Assembly (NCBI GenBank): GCA_049451635.1
Contig: JBMTVT010000007.1
Coordinates: forward strand, 1 to 46,661
Reading direction: 5' to 3'
Length of the DNA stretch: 46,661 nucleotides
Source: JBMTVT01 sp049451635
GTDB lineage: Bacteria; Bacteroidota; Bacteroidia; Flavobacteriales; Flavobacteriaceae
Position 1 is the stretch's first letter. The number at the start of each line of letters is the position of its first letter. This document shows positions 1-8,695 of this stretch, piece after piece. The position numbers were made by a program, and so were the translations under genes. The notes under the pieces were generated by a model. That model worked only from the letters and a program-made list of their open reading frames with translations, was not told the origin of the DNA and made no database searches.

Positions 1-2535
1 AGACAATGGGGAACCGTTAGGGAAGATTACAGTGAACACGGTGAGTCATGGGAGTTTATAGATCATGATAAAGCCAGAAGTAATGCTTTTAGATGGGGAG
101 AGGAAGGTATTGCTGGATTTTGTGATTCACGTGAAATTTTATGTCTCGCGCCTGCCTTTTGGAACGGGAAGGATGCTATTTTAAAAGAACGTTTGTTTGG
201 GTTAACCAACAACCAAGGTAACCATGGTGAAGATGTTAAAGAACTCTATTTTCACCAAGTTTCTTCACCAACGCATTCGTATTGTAAATTTCTTTATAAA
301 TATACCCAGAACGAATTTCCTTATGGCGATTTGGTTAGTGGAAACCAAAGGGGAAGGCATGAGCCTGAGTATGAATTGTTGGATACAGGATGTTTTAAAA
401 ACAATGACTATTTTGATTGTTTTATTGAATATGCCAAGGCCGATGTGAACGATATTCTAATGAAAATTACGGTGGTGAACCGTGGCGCCAAAAAAGCAAA
501 AATACATGTATTGCCACATCTTTGGTTTCGAAATTTCTGGAAACATAATAAGCGACATACACGACCCAATATGATGGCCACTTCCAAAAGAAGCGTGATG
601 TCTAGAAGTACCAGAAATGGGCGCTATTATTTATATCATGAAAAAGGGAAGCAACTATTTTGTGAGAATGAAACCAATAACAAACGCATTTACAATATCC
701 CCAATGATACGGCTTACGTAAAGGATGGTATCAACGAGCGTGTTGTTAACAAAAAAAGAACCGTTAATCCAGATAAGAATGGGTCTAAATTTGCGGTTTG
801 GCATAAATTGAAGCTCAAACCAGGTGAGGAAAAAACCATTAGGGTACGTTTAAGCAAAATGAAGTTGAAAGACCCTTGGGGAGATTTTGATGCGGTCTTT
901 AAACAAAGAATGAACGAATGCGAAGCGTTTTATAATGAAACCATAAAAAATGATATTCCAGAAACACATCAAGCCATTGTCAAAGATGCCTTTGCAGGTT
1001 TGTTATGGACCAAGCAGTTTTATTACAACGATGTGTTTAAATGGCTATTTGGTGGCCCAGGAGAAGCAAAACCAAATCGTTCCAATATGCGTAATTACAA
1101 TTGGCAACACTTAACCAATAGGCATATTATTTCCATGCCCGATAAATGGGAATACCCGTGGTATGCAGCTTGGGACTTAGCGTTTCATATGGCTTCTTTT
1201 GTTGAGGTTGATCCCTATTTTGCCAAAGAACAATTGTTACTGGTACTTAAGGAAAACTACATGCATCCCAATGGGCAAATTCCTGCTTACGAGTGGAATT
1301 TTAGCGATGTAAATCCACCGGTCCACTCATGGGCCGTTTGGCATGTTTATGATAAAGACATGCAATACAATGGTAAAGGAGATGCCAAATTTTTAGAAAC
1401 AGCTTTTCAAAAGTTACTAATTAATTTTACTTGGTGGGTAAATCAAAAAGATAAAAGCGGTACCGATCTTTTTGAAGGGGGTTTTTTAGGACTCGATAAT
1501 ATAGGTGTTTTTGATAGAAACCATATGCCTCCTGGCATTACACGAATGCAACAAGCCGATGCCACCAGTTGGATGGCCATGTTTACGTTGAATATGTTGC
1601 GCATGTCTTTAGAACTTTCAAAAACCAACAAAATTTACGAAGAAGCGGCTGCTAAGTTTTTTAGACATTTTTTAAATATCGCTTGGGCTATGCATCACAT
1701 AGGGAAAAAAGATATTTCGCTTTGGGATGATGAGGACAATTTTTATTATGACGTGGTTGAAATGGCATCGGGAGCTACAGATCGCCTTAGAGTGCGCTCT
1801 TTGGTTGGTGTTATTCCCATGTTTGCGGTAGAAATTATGCATAAAGATCTTTTTGAAGAACTTAAGGATTTTAGAATTAGAGCCAATGAAATTATTAGAA
1901 CTAGACCCGATCTAGCTTCTTTAATTTCTAATTTGGATGATACCAATGAAGATGGTAATTACCTGTTTTCCATTATGCGCGCCTTTAGGTTGGAACATCT
2001 ATTAAAACGCTTGTTGGATGAAGGGGAATTTCTTTCTGACTTCGGAATTCGGTCACTGTCTAAATACCACGAAAAGCATCCTTATGTGTTTGTACACCAT
2101 GGTCACTATCAAATACAGTACGAACCTGGTGAAAGTCGTTCCAACATGTTTGGCGGGAATTCCAATTGGAGAGGTCCTATATGGATGCCCATAAACTATA
2201 TGATTATCCAATCGTTGCGTAAATATTATAAATTTTATGGGCCAACCTATCAATACGAATTTCCAACAGGCTCAGGTAATAAATTGAATTTGAACCAAAT
2301 TGCCAATGAATTGACAAAACGACTCATCAAGCTTTTTGAAGCGAATTCTGATGGGAAATTCCAATACCATGCTGATGACGCAGATAATAAGTTTACTAAA
2401 GATGAACACTTTAAAAACCTGCATTTGTTTTATGAATTTTTTGATGGTGATACTGGTAAAGGTTTAGGCGCGTCGCACCAAACGGGTTGGACTGCCTTAA
2501 TAGCCAATTTAATTATGGAAATGGATGAGGGTTAA
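1..2535 (+). CDS. MGH1/GH63-like glucosidase, 5' end outside window
   Basis: The reading frame is open from base 1, so the gene begins upstream of the window; 844 codons are present, and flavobacterial relatives are slightly longer. It is a large glycoside hydrolase of the MGH1-like/GH63 type with an (alpha/alpha)6-barrel catalytic half. Motifs supporting this are WEYPWYAAWD near 1147-1176, where the Asp resembles the general acid of the family, the WNFSD segment near 1294, and GNSNWRGPIWMP near 2152-2190. No signal peptide can be judged because the N-terminus is missing. Relatives are annotated simply as glucosidase; the natural substrate (alpha-glucoside, mannosylglycerate-like or other) cannot be read from the sequence. 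A TTG at 193 is an internal Leu codon and not the start, because upstream codons continue the conserved protein. A hairpin repeat follows the stop. Confidence 0.88.
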   Translation, partial: RQWGTVREDYSEHGESWEFIDHDKARSNAFRWGEEGIAGFCDSREILCLAPAFWNGKDAILKERLFGLTNNQGNHGEDVKELYFHQVSSPTHSYCKFLYKYTQNEFPYGDLVSGNQRGRHEPEYELLDTGCFKNNDYFDCFIEYAKADVNDILMKITVVNRGAKKAKIHVLPHLWFRNFWKHNKRHTRPNMMATSKRSVMSRSTRNGRYYLYHEKGKQLFCENETNNKRIYNIPNDTAYVKDGINERVVNKKRTVNPDKNGSKFAVWHKLKLKPGEEKTIRVRLSKMKLKDPWGDFDAVFKQRMNECEAFYNETIKNDIPETHQAIVKDAFAGLLWTKQFYYNDVFKWLFGGPGEAKPNRSNMRNYNWQHLTNRHIISMPDKWEYPWYAAWDLAFHMASFVEVDPYFAKEQLLLVLKENYMHPNGQIPAYEWNFSDVNPPVHSWAVWHVYDKDMQYNGKGDAKFLETAFQKLLINFTWWVNQKDKSGTDLFEGGFLGLDNIGVFDRNHMPPGITRMQQADATSWMAMFTLNMLRMSLELSKTNKIYEEAAAKFFRHFLNIAWAMHHIGKKDISLWDDEDNFYYDVVEMASGATDRLRVRSLVGVIPMFAVEIMHKDLFEELKDFRIRANEIIRTRPDLASLISNLDDTNEDGNYLFSIMRAFRLEHLLKRLLDEGEFLSDFGIRSLSKYHEKHPYVFVHHGHYQIQYEPGESRSNMFGGNSNWRGPIWMPINYMIIQSLRKYYKFYGPTYQYEFPTGSGNKLNLNQIANELTKRLIKLFEANSDGKFQYHADDADNKFTKDEHFKNLHLFYEFFDGDTGKGLGASHQTGWTALIANLIMEMDEG

Positions 2536-2552
2536 ATAATGTGATTTGATTT

Positions 2553-2602
2553 GTCATTCCTGTGTATCTCACTGAGCTTGTCAAAGTGAAGGCAGGAATG
2601 AC
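2553..2602. repeat. Intergenic inverted repeat, copy 1
   Basis: A perfect 10-bp inverted repeat, GTCATTCCTG at 2553-2562 and CAGGAATGAC at 2593-2602, encloses an imperfect inner hairpin, CACTGAGC...AAAGTG, at 2570-2588. It lies between the convergent glucosidase and helicase genes, where it may also act as a bidirectional terminator. The same two modules recur, rearranged, at 8608-8673. Modules like these are familiar as dispersed intergenic repeats in Flavobacteriaceae genomes. Confidence 0.75.
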
Positions 2603-2640
2603 AGATTTCTATTTTAGATTCTAAATTGAAAACTCAAAAA

Positions 2641-3993
2641 TCACTTCCTTTTATTCCGTTTATTATAATTTTTATCACCCCTAGTTTTGGGCTTTTTGTA
2701 TTTTTTAGCAATCTCTCGCCTGTATGAACCTCCCAAATTTTCCTTCTGGTTTTTTTCGGATTTTTCATGAAATGCAGGTCCAGGAATATCGTCATCGCTT
2801 CGTTTGGTTGGGTTGTTGTGCTCTTTTATCTGTGGGCGTTCTTCATCAATAAGTTCTGTAGAAATTTCAACAGCTTCAGGAAGTTCCAACAACGGAATTT
2901 TCATCTGCATCAAACGTTCAATTTGTTCGATAGACTCTTGTTCGTTTTCTGTTGAAAACACAAGCGTTTCGCCTTTGCGTTCTGCACGACCGGTTCTGCC
3001 AATACGGTGCATGTAGTTTTCAGGGAAATCGGGTGTATCAAAATTAATCACATGGCTTATATGATCAATATCCAAACCGCGTGCCATCACATCGGTGGCG
3101 ACCAAAATACGGTTGTCACCTTCACGGAATTGCTCAATACTGCGCAAACGGTAATTTTGGGTTTTATTGGAATGAATCACACAAAGTTCTTCCTTAAAAT
3201 GTTCATCCAAAGCTTCAAAAAGGCGGTCTGCCATGCGTTTACGAGCCACAAAAACCAACACTTTATTAAACTTTTCAGTATCGTTTAGCAAATGCACCAA
3301 TAGATTTACTTTGGTATAAAAATTAGGTGCTTTGTAGCGTGATTGCTCAATATTTTCAAGAGGTGTACCCGAAACCGCAATAGAAACACGTTCTGGACTT
3401 TTAAAAAACTCGTTAATCAACCCATCTACATCTTTCGTCATGGTTGCCGAAAACATGATGTTTTGTCGCTTATGTGGAAGCATATCAAAAATATTGATCA
3501 GTTGATGCCTAAACCCTAAATCGAGCATCACATCCACTTCATCAATCACCAGTTTTTGTATGGATTTAAGTTGCAGCACTCTGCTTACTGCCAAATCGTA
3601 AAGTCTTCCAGGAGTTGCTACCAAGATATCCAAACCTTCTGCAATGGCTTGTTTTTGGGTGTTGATATTTGTGCCTCCATAAACGCCTAAAACACGATTA
3701 TTGATGTATTTTGAAAGCTTTTCAATTTCCTCAACCACTTGTACCACCAACTCGCGCGTAGGCACCAAAATTAAAACACGTGGGTTTTCTTGTGTTGAAA
3801 ATTTTAGATATTTTAAAATAGGCAACATATAGGCAAAGGTTTTACCGGTACCAGTTTGCGCTATACCCACCATATCTTTACCTGATGCCACCACGTTAAA
3901 AGCCTCGGCTTGAATGGGCGTGGGTTTGGTAAAACCTAAATCGGTTAAAGCGTTGTAAAGCGGTGTATTTAAATTTAAATCTTGAAAAGTCAC
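2641..3993 (-). CDS. DEAD-box ATP-dependent RNA helicase (motif II is DEVD)
   Basis: A cytosolic ATP-dependent RNA helicase that remodels RNA duplexes, probably in ribosome assembly or mRNA turnover. The helicase motifs run in order, numbered here from an upstream in-frame TTG at 4002: Q motif with KPTPIQ at 26-31, Walker A AQTGTGKT at 48-55, PTREL at 81-85, DEVD at 154-157, SAT at 185-187 and HRIGRTGR in the second RecA domain. The last ~60 residues are a Lys/Arg-rich basic tail, typical of RNA binding in this family. The start is uncertain. I prefer GTG at 3993 (MTFQDLNLN) because a TAACTTTG promoter element ends at 4011, which leaves about 18 nt of leader; TTG at 4002 would add three residues. 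Motif II departs from the canonical DEAD but keeps both the Glu and the final Asp. Confidence 0.93.
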   Translation of the reverse strand: MTFQDLNLNTPLYNALTDLGFTKPTPIQAEAFNVVASGKDMVGIAQTGTGKTFAYMLPILKYLKFSTQENPRVLILVPTRELVVQVVEEIEKLSKYINNRVLGVYGGTNINTQKQAIAEGLDILVATPGRLYDLAVSRVLQLKSIQKLVIDEVDVMLDLGFRHQLINIFDMLPHKRQNIMFSATMTKDVDGLINEFFKSPERVSIAVSGTPLENIEQSRYKAPNFYTKVNLLVHLLNDTEKFNKVLVFVARKRMADRLFEALDEHFKEELCVIHSNKTQNYRLRSIEQFREGDNRILVATDVMARGLDIDHISHVINFDTPDFPENYMHRIGRTGRAERKGETLVFSTENEQESIEQIERLMQMKIPLLELPEAVEISTELIDEERPQIKEHNNPTKRSDDDIPGPAFHEKSEKNQKENLGGSYRREIAKKYKKPKTRGDKNYNKRNKRK

Positions 3994-4010
3994 ATTGCGC
4001 AATTTGTGGG

Positions 4011-4018
4011 CAAAGTTA
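4011..4018 (-). promoter_or_regulatory. Probable -7 promoter element of the DEAD-box gene
   Basis: On the minus strand this reads TAACTTTG, an exact match to the Bacteroidota sigma-A -7 consensus TAnnTTTG. It sits about 18 nt before the preferred GTG start. No clear -33 TTTG partner is visible. Confidence 0.45.
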
Positions 4019-4126
4019 CGGTTATTATTTTTTAGTTAATAAACTGTGGTTAATATAGTTTGTTTATAACTTTTAGGTAAATTCTTACTTGAATTATTGA
4101 ATTTTTGTTTTTTGAAAAACTAACTT

Positions 4127-4180
4127 CGCTTATCTATCGCTAAACCGAATTAAAACTCGGACCAGCTAAAAAGATAAGCG
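4127..4180. repeat. Nested inverted repeat between helicase and epimerase genes
   Basis: CGCTTATCT at 4127-4135 is repeated inverted as AGATAAGCG at 4172-4180. Inside it, GCT (4139-4141) faces AGC (4164-4166), and CCGA (4145-4148) faces TCGG (4157-4160). The RNA from either strand could fold as a long interrupted hairpin. There is no clean T-run after it, so it is not a standard intrinsic terminator. It could be a dispersed repeat, a transcript-stabilising structure or a remnant of a small mobile repeat. Confidence 0.5.
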
Positions 4181-4202
4181 TAGCCCAAAAACACCTTACT
4201 TA

Positions 4203-5093
4203 CTAGCTAAGATTCGTGTTTTGAATTTCAATAAAATAGCTAGCCTCAAAAGTTTTTCCAGTATCTAATTTTAAAATACCCGCTTTAGTTTTAAAATCTT
4301 GGTTGGTATTTTCACTATCGGCAATTCCTAACCAAGGTTCTATACATACATAGTTTCCAGTTGGTTTTGCCCAAACACCCAAGTAGTTAAAATCTGTGTA
4401 ACTTACGGTTAAAATGTCACCATAGGTTTTACTTTTTAAACTTACATTTCTTGATTTTAAGTCTTTAAAAACAAGGGCGTCCTCATTAAATAATTCATGG
4501 GTTAAATCGATTTTGTTGGAGTTATTAAAAACAGCTTCGGTTTTGTTGGAAATGAGTCCGTTTGCCATATTAATGAGGTGTCTTTTGGAGTTTTCTAAAT
4601 GTTCAAACTCTAAAAAATAGTCATCATAAGTTTCACCTTCAAAAACAGGACATTTAAATGCTGGATGCCCGCCAACCGAGAAATACATGGTTTTAGTATC
4701 GCAGTTTTTTACGGTATAAGACACTTTAATGGTATTATCTTTTAAAGTGTAAGTTATGTAAAACTCAAACTTAAAAGGGTATATTTTTAGCAATTCATCA
4801 TCGTAAATTAGCTTAAAGCTTAAACTATTTTCGGTTTGATTGTGCAACTCAACATGGCTATTGTTTCTAATAAAACCATGCTTGGGCATTGCATATTCTT
4901 TACCCTCAAAAATATAAGTATCGTCTTTTAAAGCACCAATAATAGGGAATAAATTAGGCGCATAACTTCCCCAAATATCAGGGGTCGCATCCCACATAAA
5001 TTGGGTGCTGTTTTTAACAGAGGAGATTTCGCAAAGTTCGGCACCTGTTTTTTTTATGGTAATTTTAAGGTTATTGTTTTGAAGGGTATACAT
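4203..5093 (-). CDS. Aldose 1-epimerase family protein (galactose mutarotase-like)
   Basis: A 296-residue beta-sandwich protein of the galactose mutarotase-like superfamily, in the LACX/YeaD-type branch rather than classical GalM. It probably interconverts anomers of a sugar or sugar phosphate in the cytosol. The pattern fits catalytic residues of the family: H72 in KHGFIRN, H143 in GGHPAF, and E252 in EPWLG. Length is normal and there is no signal peptide. The gene starts with ATG and is transcribed divergently from pabB across an 80-bp spacer. The substrate cannot be deduced; its neighbours give no carbohydrate operon. Confidence 0.85.
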   Translation of the reverse strand: MYTLQNNNLKITIKKTGAELCEISSVKNSTQFMWDATPDIWGSYAPNLFPIIGALKDDTYIFEGKEYAMPKHGFIRNNSHVELHNQTENSLSFKLIYDDELLKIYPFKFEFYITYTLKDNTIKVSYTVKNCDTKTMYFSVGGHPAFKCPVFEGETYDDYFLEFEHLENSKRHLINMANGLISNKTEAVFNNSNKIDLTHELFNEDALVFKDLKSRNVSLKSKTYGDILTVSYTDFNYLGVWAKPTGNYVCIEPWLGIADSENTNQDFKTKAGILKLDTGKTFEASYFIEIQNTNLS

Positions 5094-5147
5094 ATTTTAA
5101 TATTTAAATCTAAGTTACAAAAATCTTAATTTTTTAAGTATTCTAAG

Positions 5148-5155
5148 TAACTTTG
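5148..5155 (+). promoter_or_regulatory. Probable -7 promoter element of pabB
   Basis: TAACTTTG matches the Bacteroidota TAnnTTTG element exactly. It overlaps the most upstream possible TTG start (5153), so that codon would precede the transcription start. This supports TTG at 5174 as the true start, 18 nt downstream of the element. Confidence 0.45.
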
Positions 5156-5173
5156 TTGTGTAATTACTTTTTA

Positions 5174-6466
5174 TTGAGAACAAAGCACATCCATAGTATA
5201 AAAAACACCAAATTATTTAAAAATCAGTTACTGATTTGGGCGCAAAAATTTGATGATGTGATTTGGTTGGATTCCAATAATTACTCACAAAAATATTCGA
5301 GTTATGACGCCATTTTAGCGGTTGATGCATTTACGAGCATCAAATCTGATTTTCATGATGGTTTTGGTAAGTTAAAGGAATACCAAACCCTTGTTAAAGA
5401 TTGGATTTTTGGTTATTTAACATACGACTTAAAAAACGATGTAGAAGCTTTAGGTTCCAGTAATTTTGATGGTTTAGAGTTTCCAGATTTATATTTTTTT
5501 CAACCTAAAAAGTTGTTTTTAATTAAAGGGTACTCAGTTGAAATACAATACTTATATGCTGTTGATGATGAGATTGAAAGTGATATAAAAGCCATAGAAC
5601 AATTAAACAATTCAACAATTCCACAGTTAGAAAATTCAATAAAAATTAAACTTCGTATCCACAAAGATGCCTATTTTGAGAAAGTGAATAAGATGTTGGA
5701 ACACATCCACAGAGGCGATATTTATGAAGCTAATTTTTGTCAGGAGTTTTATGCTGAAGATACCGAGATCAACCCTTTGGAAATTTACAATAAACTAAAT
5801 GCTATTTCCAATCCACCATTCGCCACGTTTTTAAAATGTTATGATAAGTATTTGTTATCGGCATCACCTGAGCGCTATTTAAAAAAGGAGCAACAAACCA
5901 TAATTTCTCAACCCATAAAAGGAACTGCTAAACGTTCCGAAATTACTGAGGAAGACGAACAGTTGAAATCCAATTTATTAAACAATCGAAAGGAGCGAAG
6001 CGAGAATATCATGATCGTGGATTTGGTGCGTAACGATTTATCTAAAATGGCGATAAAAGGAAGCGTTAAAGTGGAAGAATTATGTAAGATTTATACGTTT
6101 GACCAAGTGCATCAAATGATATCTACCATCACTTCAAAAATTGGTGCAAACACACATCCAGTGGATGTTATTAAGAGTACGTTTCCTATGGGCAGTATGA
6201 CGGGTGCTCCCAAAATTTCAGCAATGAAAATTATTGAGGCATTAGAGGAAACCAAACGCGGACTTTACTCGGGTTCGGTTGGTTATTTTTCACCAGAAGA
6301 CGACTTCGATTTTAATGTGGTTATACGTAGTATTCTTTATAACAAAAGCAAAAAATATGTATCCTATTCGGTTGGTAGTGCCATTACTTCAAAAAGCAAT
6401 CCACTGCAAGAATATGAAGAGTGTTTGGTTAAAGCCAAAGCAATGCGTACCGTTTTAGAGAATTAG
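5174..6466 (+). CDS. pabB: Aminodeoxychorismate synthase component I
   Basis: A chorismate-using enzyme that forms 4-amino-4-deoxychorismate for p-aminobenzoate and folate synthesis, using ammonia from a PabA-type glutaminase that is not in this window. The chorismate-binding domain fills the C-terminal two thirds, with QPIKGTAKR, the metal/substrate region IVDLVRNDLSK, GSMTGAPK (about residue 340), SGSVGYF and the final Glu-rich EYEECLVKAKA helix. KGTA in place of the anthranilate-synthase PIAGT form favours PabB over TrpE. I chose the TTG at 5174 (MRTKHIHSI) because a promoter element overlaps the longer TTG candidates. The stop overlaps the convergent next gene by 4 nt. Confidence 0.9.
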   Translation: MRTKHIHSIKNTKLFKNQLLIWAQKFDDVIWLDSNNYSQKYSSYDAILAVDAFTSIKSDFHDGFGKLKEYQTLVKDWIFGYLTYDLKNDVEALGSSNFDGLEFPDLYFFQPKKLFLIKGYSVEIQYLYAVDDEIESDIKAIEQLNNSTIPQLENSIKIKLRIHKDAYFEKVNKMLEHIHRGDIYEANFCQEFYAEDTEINPLEIYNKLNAISNPPFATFLKCYDKYLLSASPERYLKKEQQTIISQPIKGTAKRSEITEEDEQLKSNLLNNRKERSENIMIVDLVRNDLSKMAIKGSVKVEELCKIYTFDQVHQMISTITSKIGANTHPVDVIKSTFPMGSMTGAPKISAMKIIEALEETKRGLYSGSVGYFSPEDDFDFNVVIRSILYNKSKKYVSYSVGSAITSKSNPLQEYEECLVKAKAMRTVLEN

Positions 6467-7155
6467 CCTAAATTACTTTTTAAGGATTCAACGGCTAAAG
6501 TTAAAATGCGTCTTACACGATTTGCTTCTATATTTTTTATTTTGGCGATGTCTTCATAATCCAATCTTCCAAACACAAATAAATCAACAATTTCTGAAAC
6601 GTTAAATGGTAATGTTGAATAAAATTTCCCTAATATTTTTTTATCATGGTTAGCGGAAATATTCTCTATTTCTAAAGCATTCATAACCGTTCTATTTTCA
6701 TCATCGTATAAAAACAAATGTTTGTGGTGGTTCCCTTGTTTATATGAAATATCGTTTAATTCTTCATTCATAATAAAATCAAAATCTTCATCTACTGTAT
6801 AAGATTCTTCTAAACCCTCTAATTCCTCTTTCAAAATAGTATCGGTACTGGTGGTTATTTTATGAAAATCTTCATTTTTAAAAAGCGCCTCTAAATTGGT
6901 ATCAACAATTTTGAATAGTTTTAATTTTATATGGGCGTCATCCATATCAATGTCATAGCCATTTTCATAAAATTCGGCAATAGCCTCATCTATCAAGTCA
7001 TTGGAAGTGTACATATTTTTAGGAATAACACCAGTACTTTCAGCAATGTAAAGTCTGTGTTTTACATAAGCTTGCAAATGTTGCGCAACAGAAACCACCT
7101 TTTTATCGAAAGCAGTTTGAGTTGCTTTGTCGTTTAATTTTTCAAGTGAGCACAT
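6463..7155 (-). CDS. Uncharacterised protein, possibly sigma-70-like
   Basis: A 230-residue soluble acidic protein. I recognise it as a flavobacterial family sometimes labelled sigma-70-like, but the assignment is tentative. The N-terminal ~90 residues are helical and contain a SNDLIDEAIAEFYE stretch that resembles sigma region 2. The C-terminal ~55 residues (LPFNVSEIVDLFVFGRLDYEDIA and the following helix with NRVRRIL) have the spacing of a region 4 helix-turn-helix. The middle is Glu/Asp-rich and unlike a normal ECF factor. A TAACTTTA sequence on the minus strand at 7181-7188 could be its promoter. The 3' end overlaps the convergent pabB by 4 nt. It could instead be a DNA-binding regulator with no sigma activity. 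Confidence 0.6.
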   Translation of the reverse strand: MCSLEKLNDKATQTAFDKKVVSVAQHLQAYVKHRLYIAESTGVIPKNMYTSNDLIDEAIAEFYENGYDIDMDDAHIKLKLFKIVDTNLEALFKNEDFHKITTSTDTILKEELEGLEESYTVDEDFDFIMNEELNDISYKQGNHHKHLFLYDDENRTVMNALEIENISANHDKKILGKFYSTLPFNVSEIVDLFVFGRLDYEDIAKIKNIEANRVRRILTLAVESLKSNLG

Positions 7156-7266
7156 GATAAAAGGTTTTAAATTGATATTTTAAAGTTACAAAACCCTTGA
7201 CATTAAGATATGATAATTATCATGTGATATAAAAAAGTAAAAGCTTTAATTAAATAGCTAAAGTTG

Positions 7267-7274
7267 TATATTTG
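7267..7274 (+). promoter_or_regulatory. Possible -7 promoter element of tilS
   Basis: TATATTTG matches TAnnTTTG and ends only 5 nt before the tilS ATG. If it is used, the tilS mRNA would be leaderless or nearly so. Confidence 0.35.
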
Positions 7275-7279
7275 AGTTC

Positions 7280-8599
7280 ATGCTTGAGCTACTGAAAAAC
7301 CATATAGATGATAACCTTTCTTTTTTAAAAGAAAGTAAATTGCTCATTGCCATTTCTGGCGGTGTTGATAGTGTGCTGTTAACCCATTTGTGCAATAAAT
7401 TAGGATTGAATATCTCTTTGGCGCATTGCAATTTTAATTTAAGGGGAAAAGAAAGTGATGCTGATGAAGATTTTGTGTTGCAACTTGCTGAAGACTTGGA
7501 TTTAGAGGTTTTTATAGAAAGTTTTGATACCGAACTGTATGCAAAAGAAAACAAGCGTTCTATACAAATGGCAGCACGTGAGTTGCGCTATACTTGGTTT
7601 GAAGCATTAGCTGAACAATTAAAATTCGATTATGTTTTAACGGCACATCATGCCGATGATAATCTAGAAACTTTTTTTATCAATTTTACACGTGGTACGG
7701 GTTTAGAAGGCTTAAAAGGAATTCCAGAAGTTAAAGGGAAATTTGTTCGTCCACTTTTACCATTTTCCAGCGACGATATTCAAACTTCTGCTAAAGATAA
7801 CAACATCAAATGGCGAGATGATAGCAGTAACAAATCGGTTAAATATCTACGGAATAAATTGAGGCACGAGGTTATACCAATTTTAAAAGAAATCAACCCA
7901 AGTTTGTTGGATAGCTTTCAAAATACTTTAAATAATTTACGGGATTCATCTGATATTATTGCGGATAGCGTTGATGCTTTTCTAAATAAAACCATTGAAA
8001 GTTTAGATGAAAATGAAGTGAAATTCAAGATTTCAGAATTTAAGAAAGTGGCTAACCCGAAAGCGTATTTATACGAATCGCTAAAAGTATTTGGATTTAC
8101 ACAATGGGATGATGTTGTTGATTTATTGGATGCTGAAACAGGCAAACAAGTATTTTCAACAACGCACCGTTTGATAAAAAATAGAGAATATTTATTATTA
8201 ACCAGTAATCAAAAGGATGAAGACATTGAAATTTTAATTTCTGAAAATGAAAACGAAGTAGAAACACCTTTTGGCATTTTGTTATTTGATGAAGCAGATA
8301 CTCTTTTTAGAAAACGAACGAACGTTATTTGTGTTGATAAAGAGACTTTGAAGTATCCTTTAAAAATTAGAAAAAAGCATGAGGGTGATGTCTTTTACCC
8401 GATAGGCATGAGTGGGAAAAAGAAACTCAGCAAATATTTTAAGGATGAAAAAATGTCGTTGTTAGATAAGGAAAACACTTGGTTATTATGCTCTGGAGAC
8501 GATATTGTTTGGGTAATAAACAAACGCGCAGACAGCCGATTTAAGGTTACCGATAGCTCCAAACATATTTTAAAAATAGAATTGAAAGACAATCTATAA
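7280..8599 (+). CDS. tilS: tRNA(Ile)-lysidine synthase
   Basis: This enzyme attaches lysine to C34 of the CAU-anticodon tRNA-Ile using ATP, which changes decoding from AUG to AUA; it is normally essential. The N-terminal PP-loop ATPase is clear: SGGVDS at residues 26-31, then AHCNFNLRG and SDADEDF, and AHHADDNLETFF in the core domain. The C-terminal TilS domains are present, ending with a YFKDEKMSLLDKENTWLL segment typical of the family. The 439-residue length is normal. The ATG start is supported by conserved sequence beginning at once, and the promoter-like TATATTTG lies very close upstream. A repeat element follows the stop. Confidence 0.95.
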   Translation: MLELLKNHIDDNLSFLKESKLLIAISGGVDSVLLTHLCNKLGLNISLAHCNFNLRGKESDADEDFVLQLAEDLDLEVFIESFDTELYAKENKRSIQMAARELRYTWFEALAEQLKFDYVLTAHHADDNLETFFINFTRGTGLEGLKGIPEVKGKFVRPLLPFSSDDIQTSAKDNNIKWRDDSSNKSVKYLRNKLRHEVIPILKEINPSLLDSFQNTLNNLRDSSDIIADSVDAFLNKTIESLDENEVKFKISEFKKVANPKAYLYESLKVFGFTQWDDVVDLLDAETGKQVFSTTHRLIKNREYLLLTSNQKDEDIEILISENENEVETPFGILLFDEADTLFRKRTNVICVDKETLKYPLKIRKKHEGDVFYPIGMSGKKKLSKYFKDEKMSLLDKENTWLLCSGDDIVWVINKRADSRFKVTDSSKHILKIELKDNL

Positions 8600-8607
8600 A
8601 AGATAAA

Positions 8608-8673
8608 GTCACATTGAGCTTGTCGAAGTGTTAAATAAAAATAATTTTGTCATTCCTGGGTAGGCAGGAATCC
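8608..8673. repeat. Intergenic repeat, copy 2 (modules separated)
   Basis: The tilS-ade spacer holds the same two modules as 2553-2602, but side by side instead of nested. The first, at 8608-8630, contains TTGAGCTTGTCGAAGTG. The second, at 8649-8673, is a hairpin with arms ATTCCTG (8652-8658) and CAGGAAT (8665-8671). A CACTTTGA tail follows at 8673-8680. A role as terminator or attenuator between tilS and ade is possible. Confidence 0.7.
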
Positions 8674-8695
8674 ACTTTGAATAACTAATATTAAA

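Noticed and set aside
193..2535. TTG at 193 as the start of the glucosidase gene
   Set aside because: The frame is open to base 1 and the upstream codons read like the same enzyme, so the true start is outside the window.
8600..8695. Purine riboswitch before adenine deaminase
   Set aside because: The spacer is filled by repeat modules, and no purine-aptamer three-way junction pattern can be seen.
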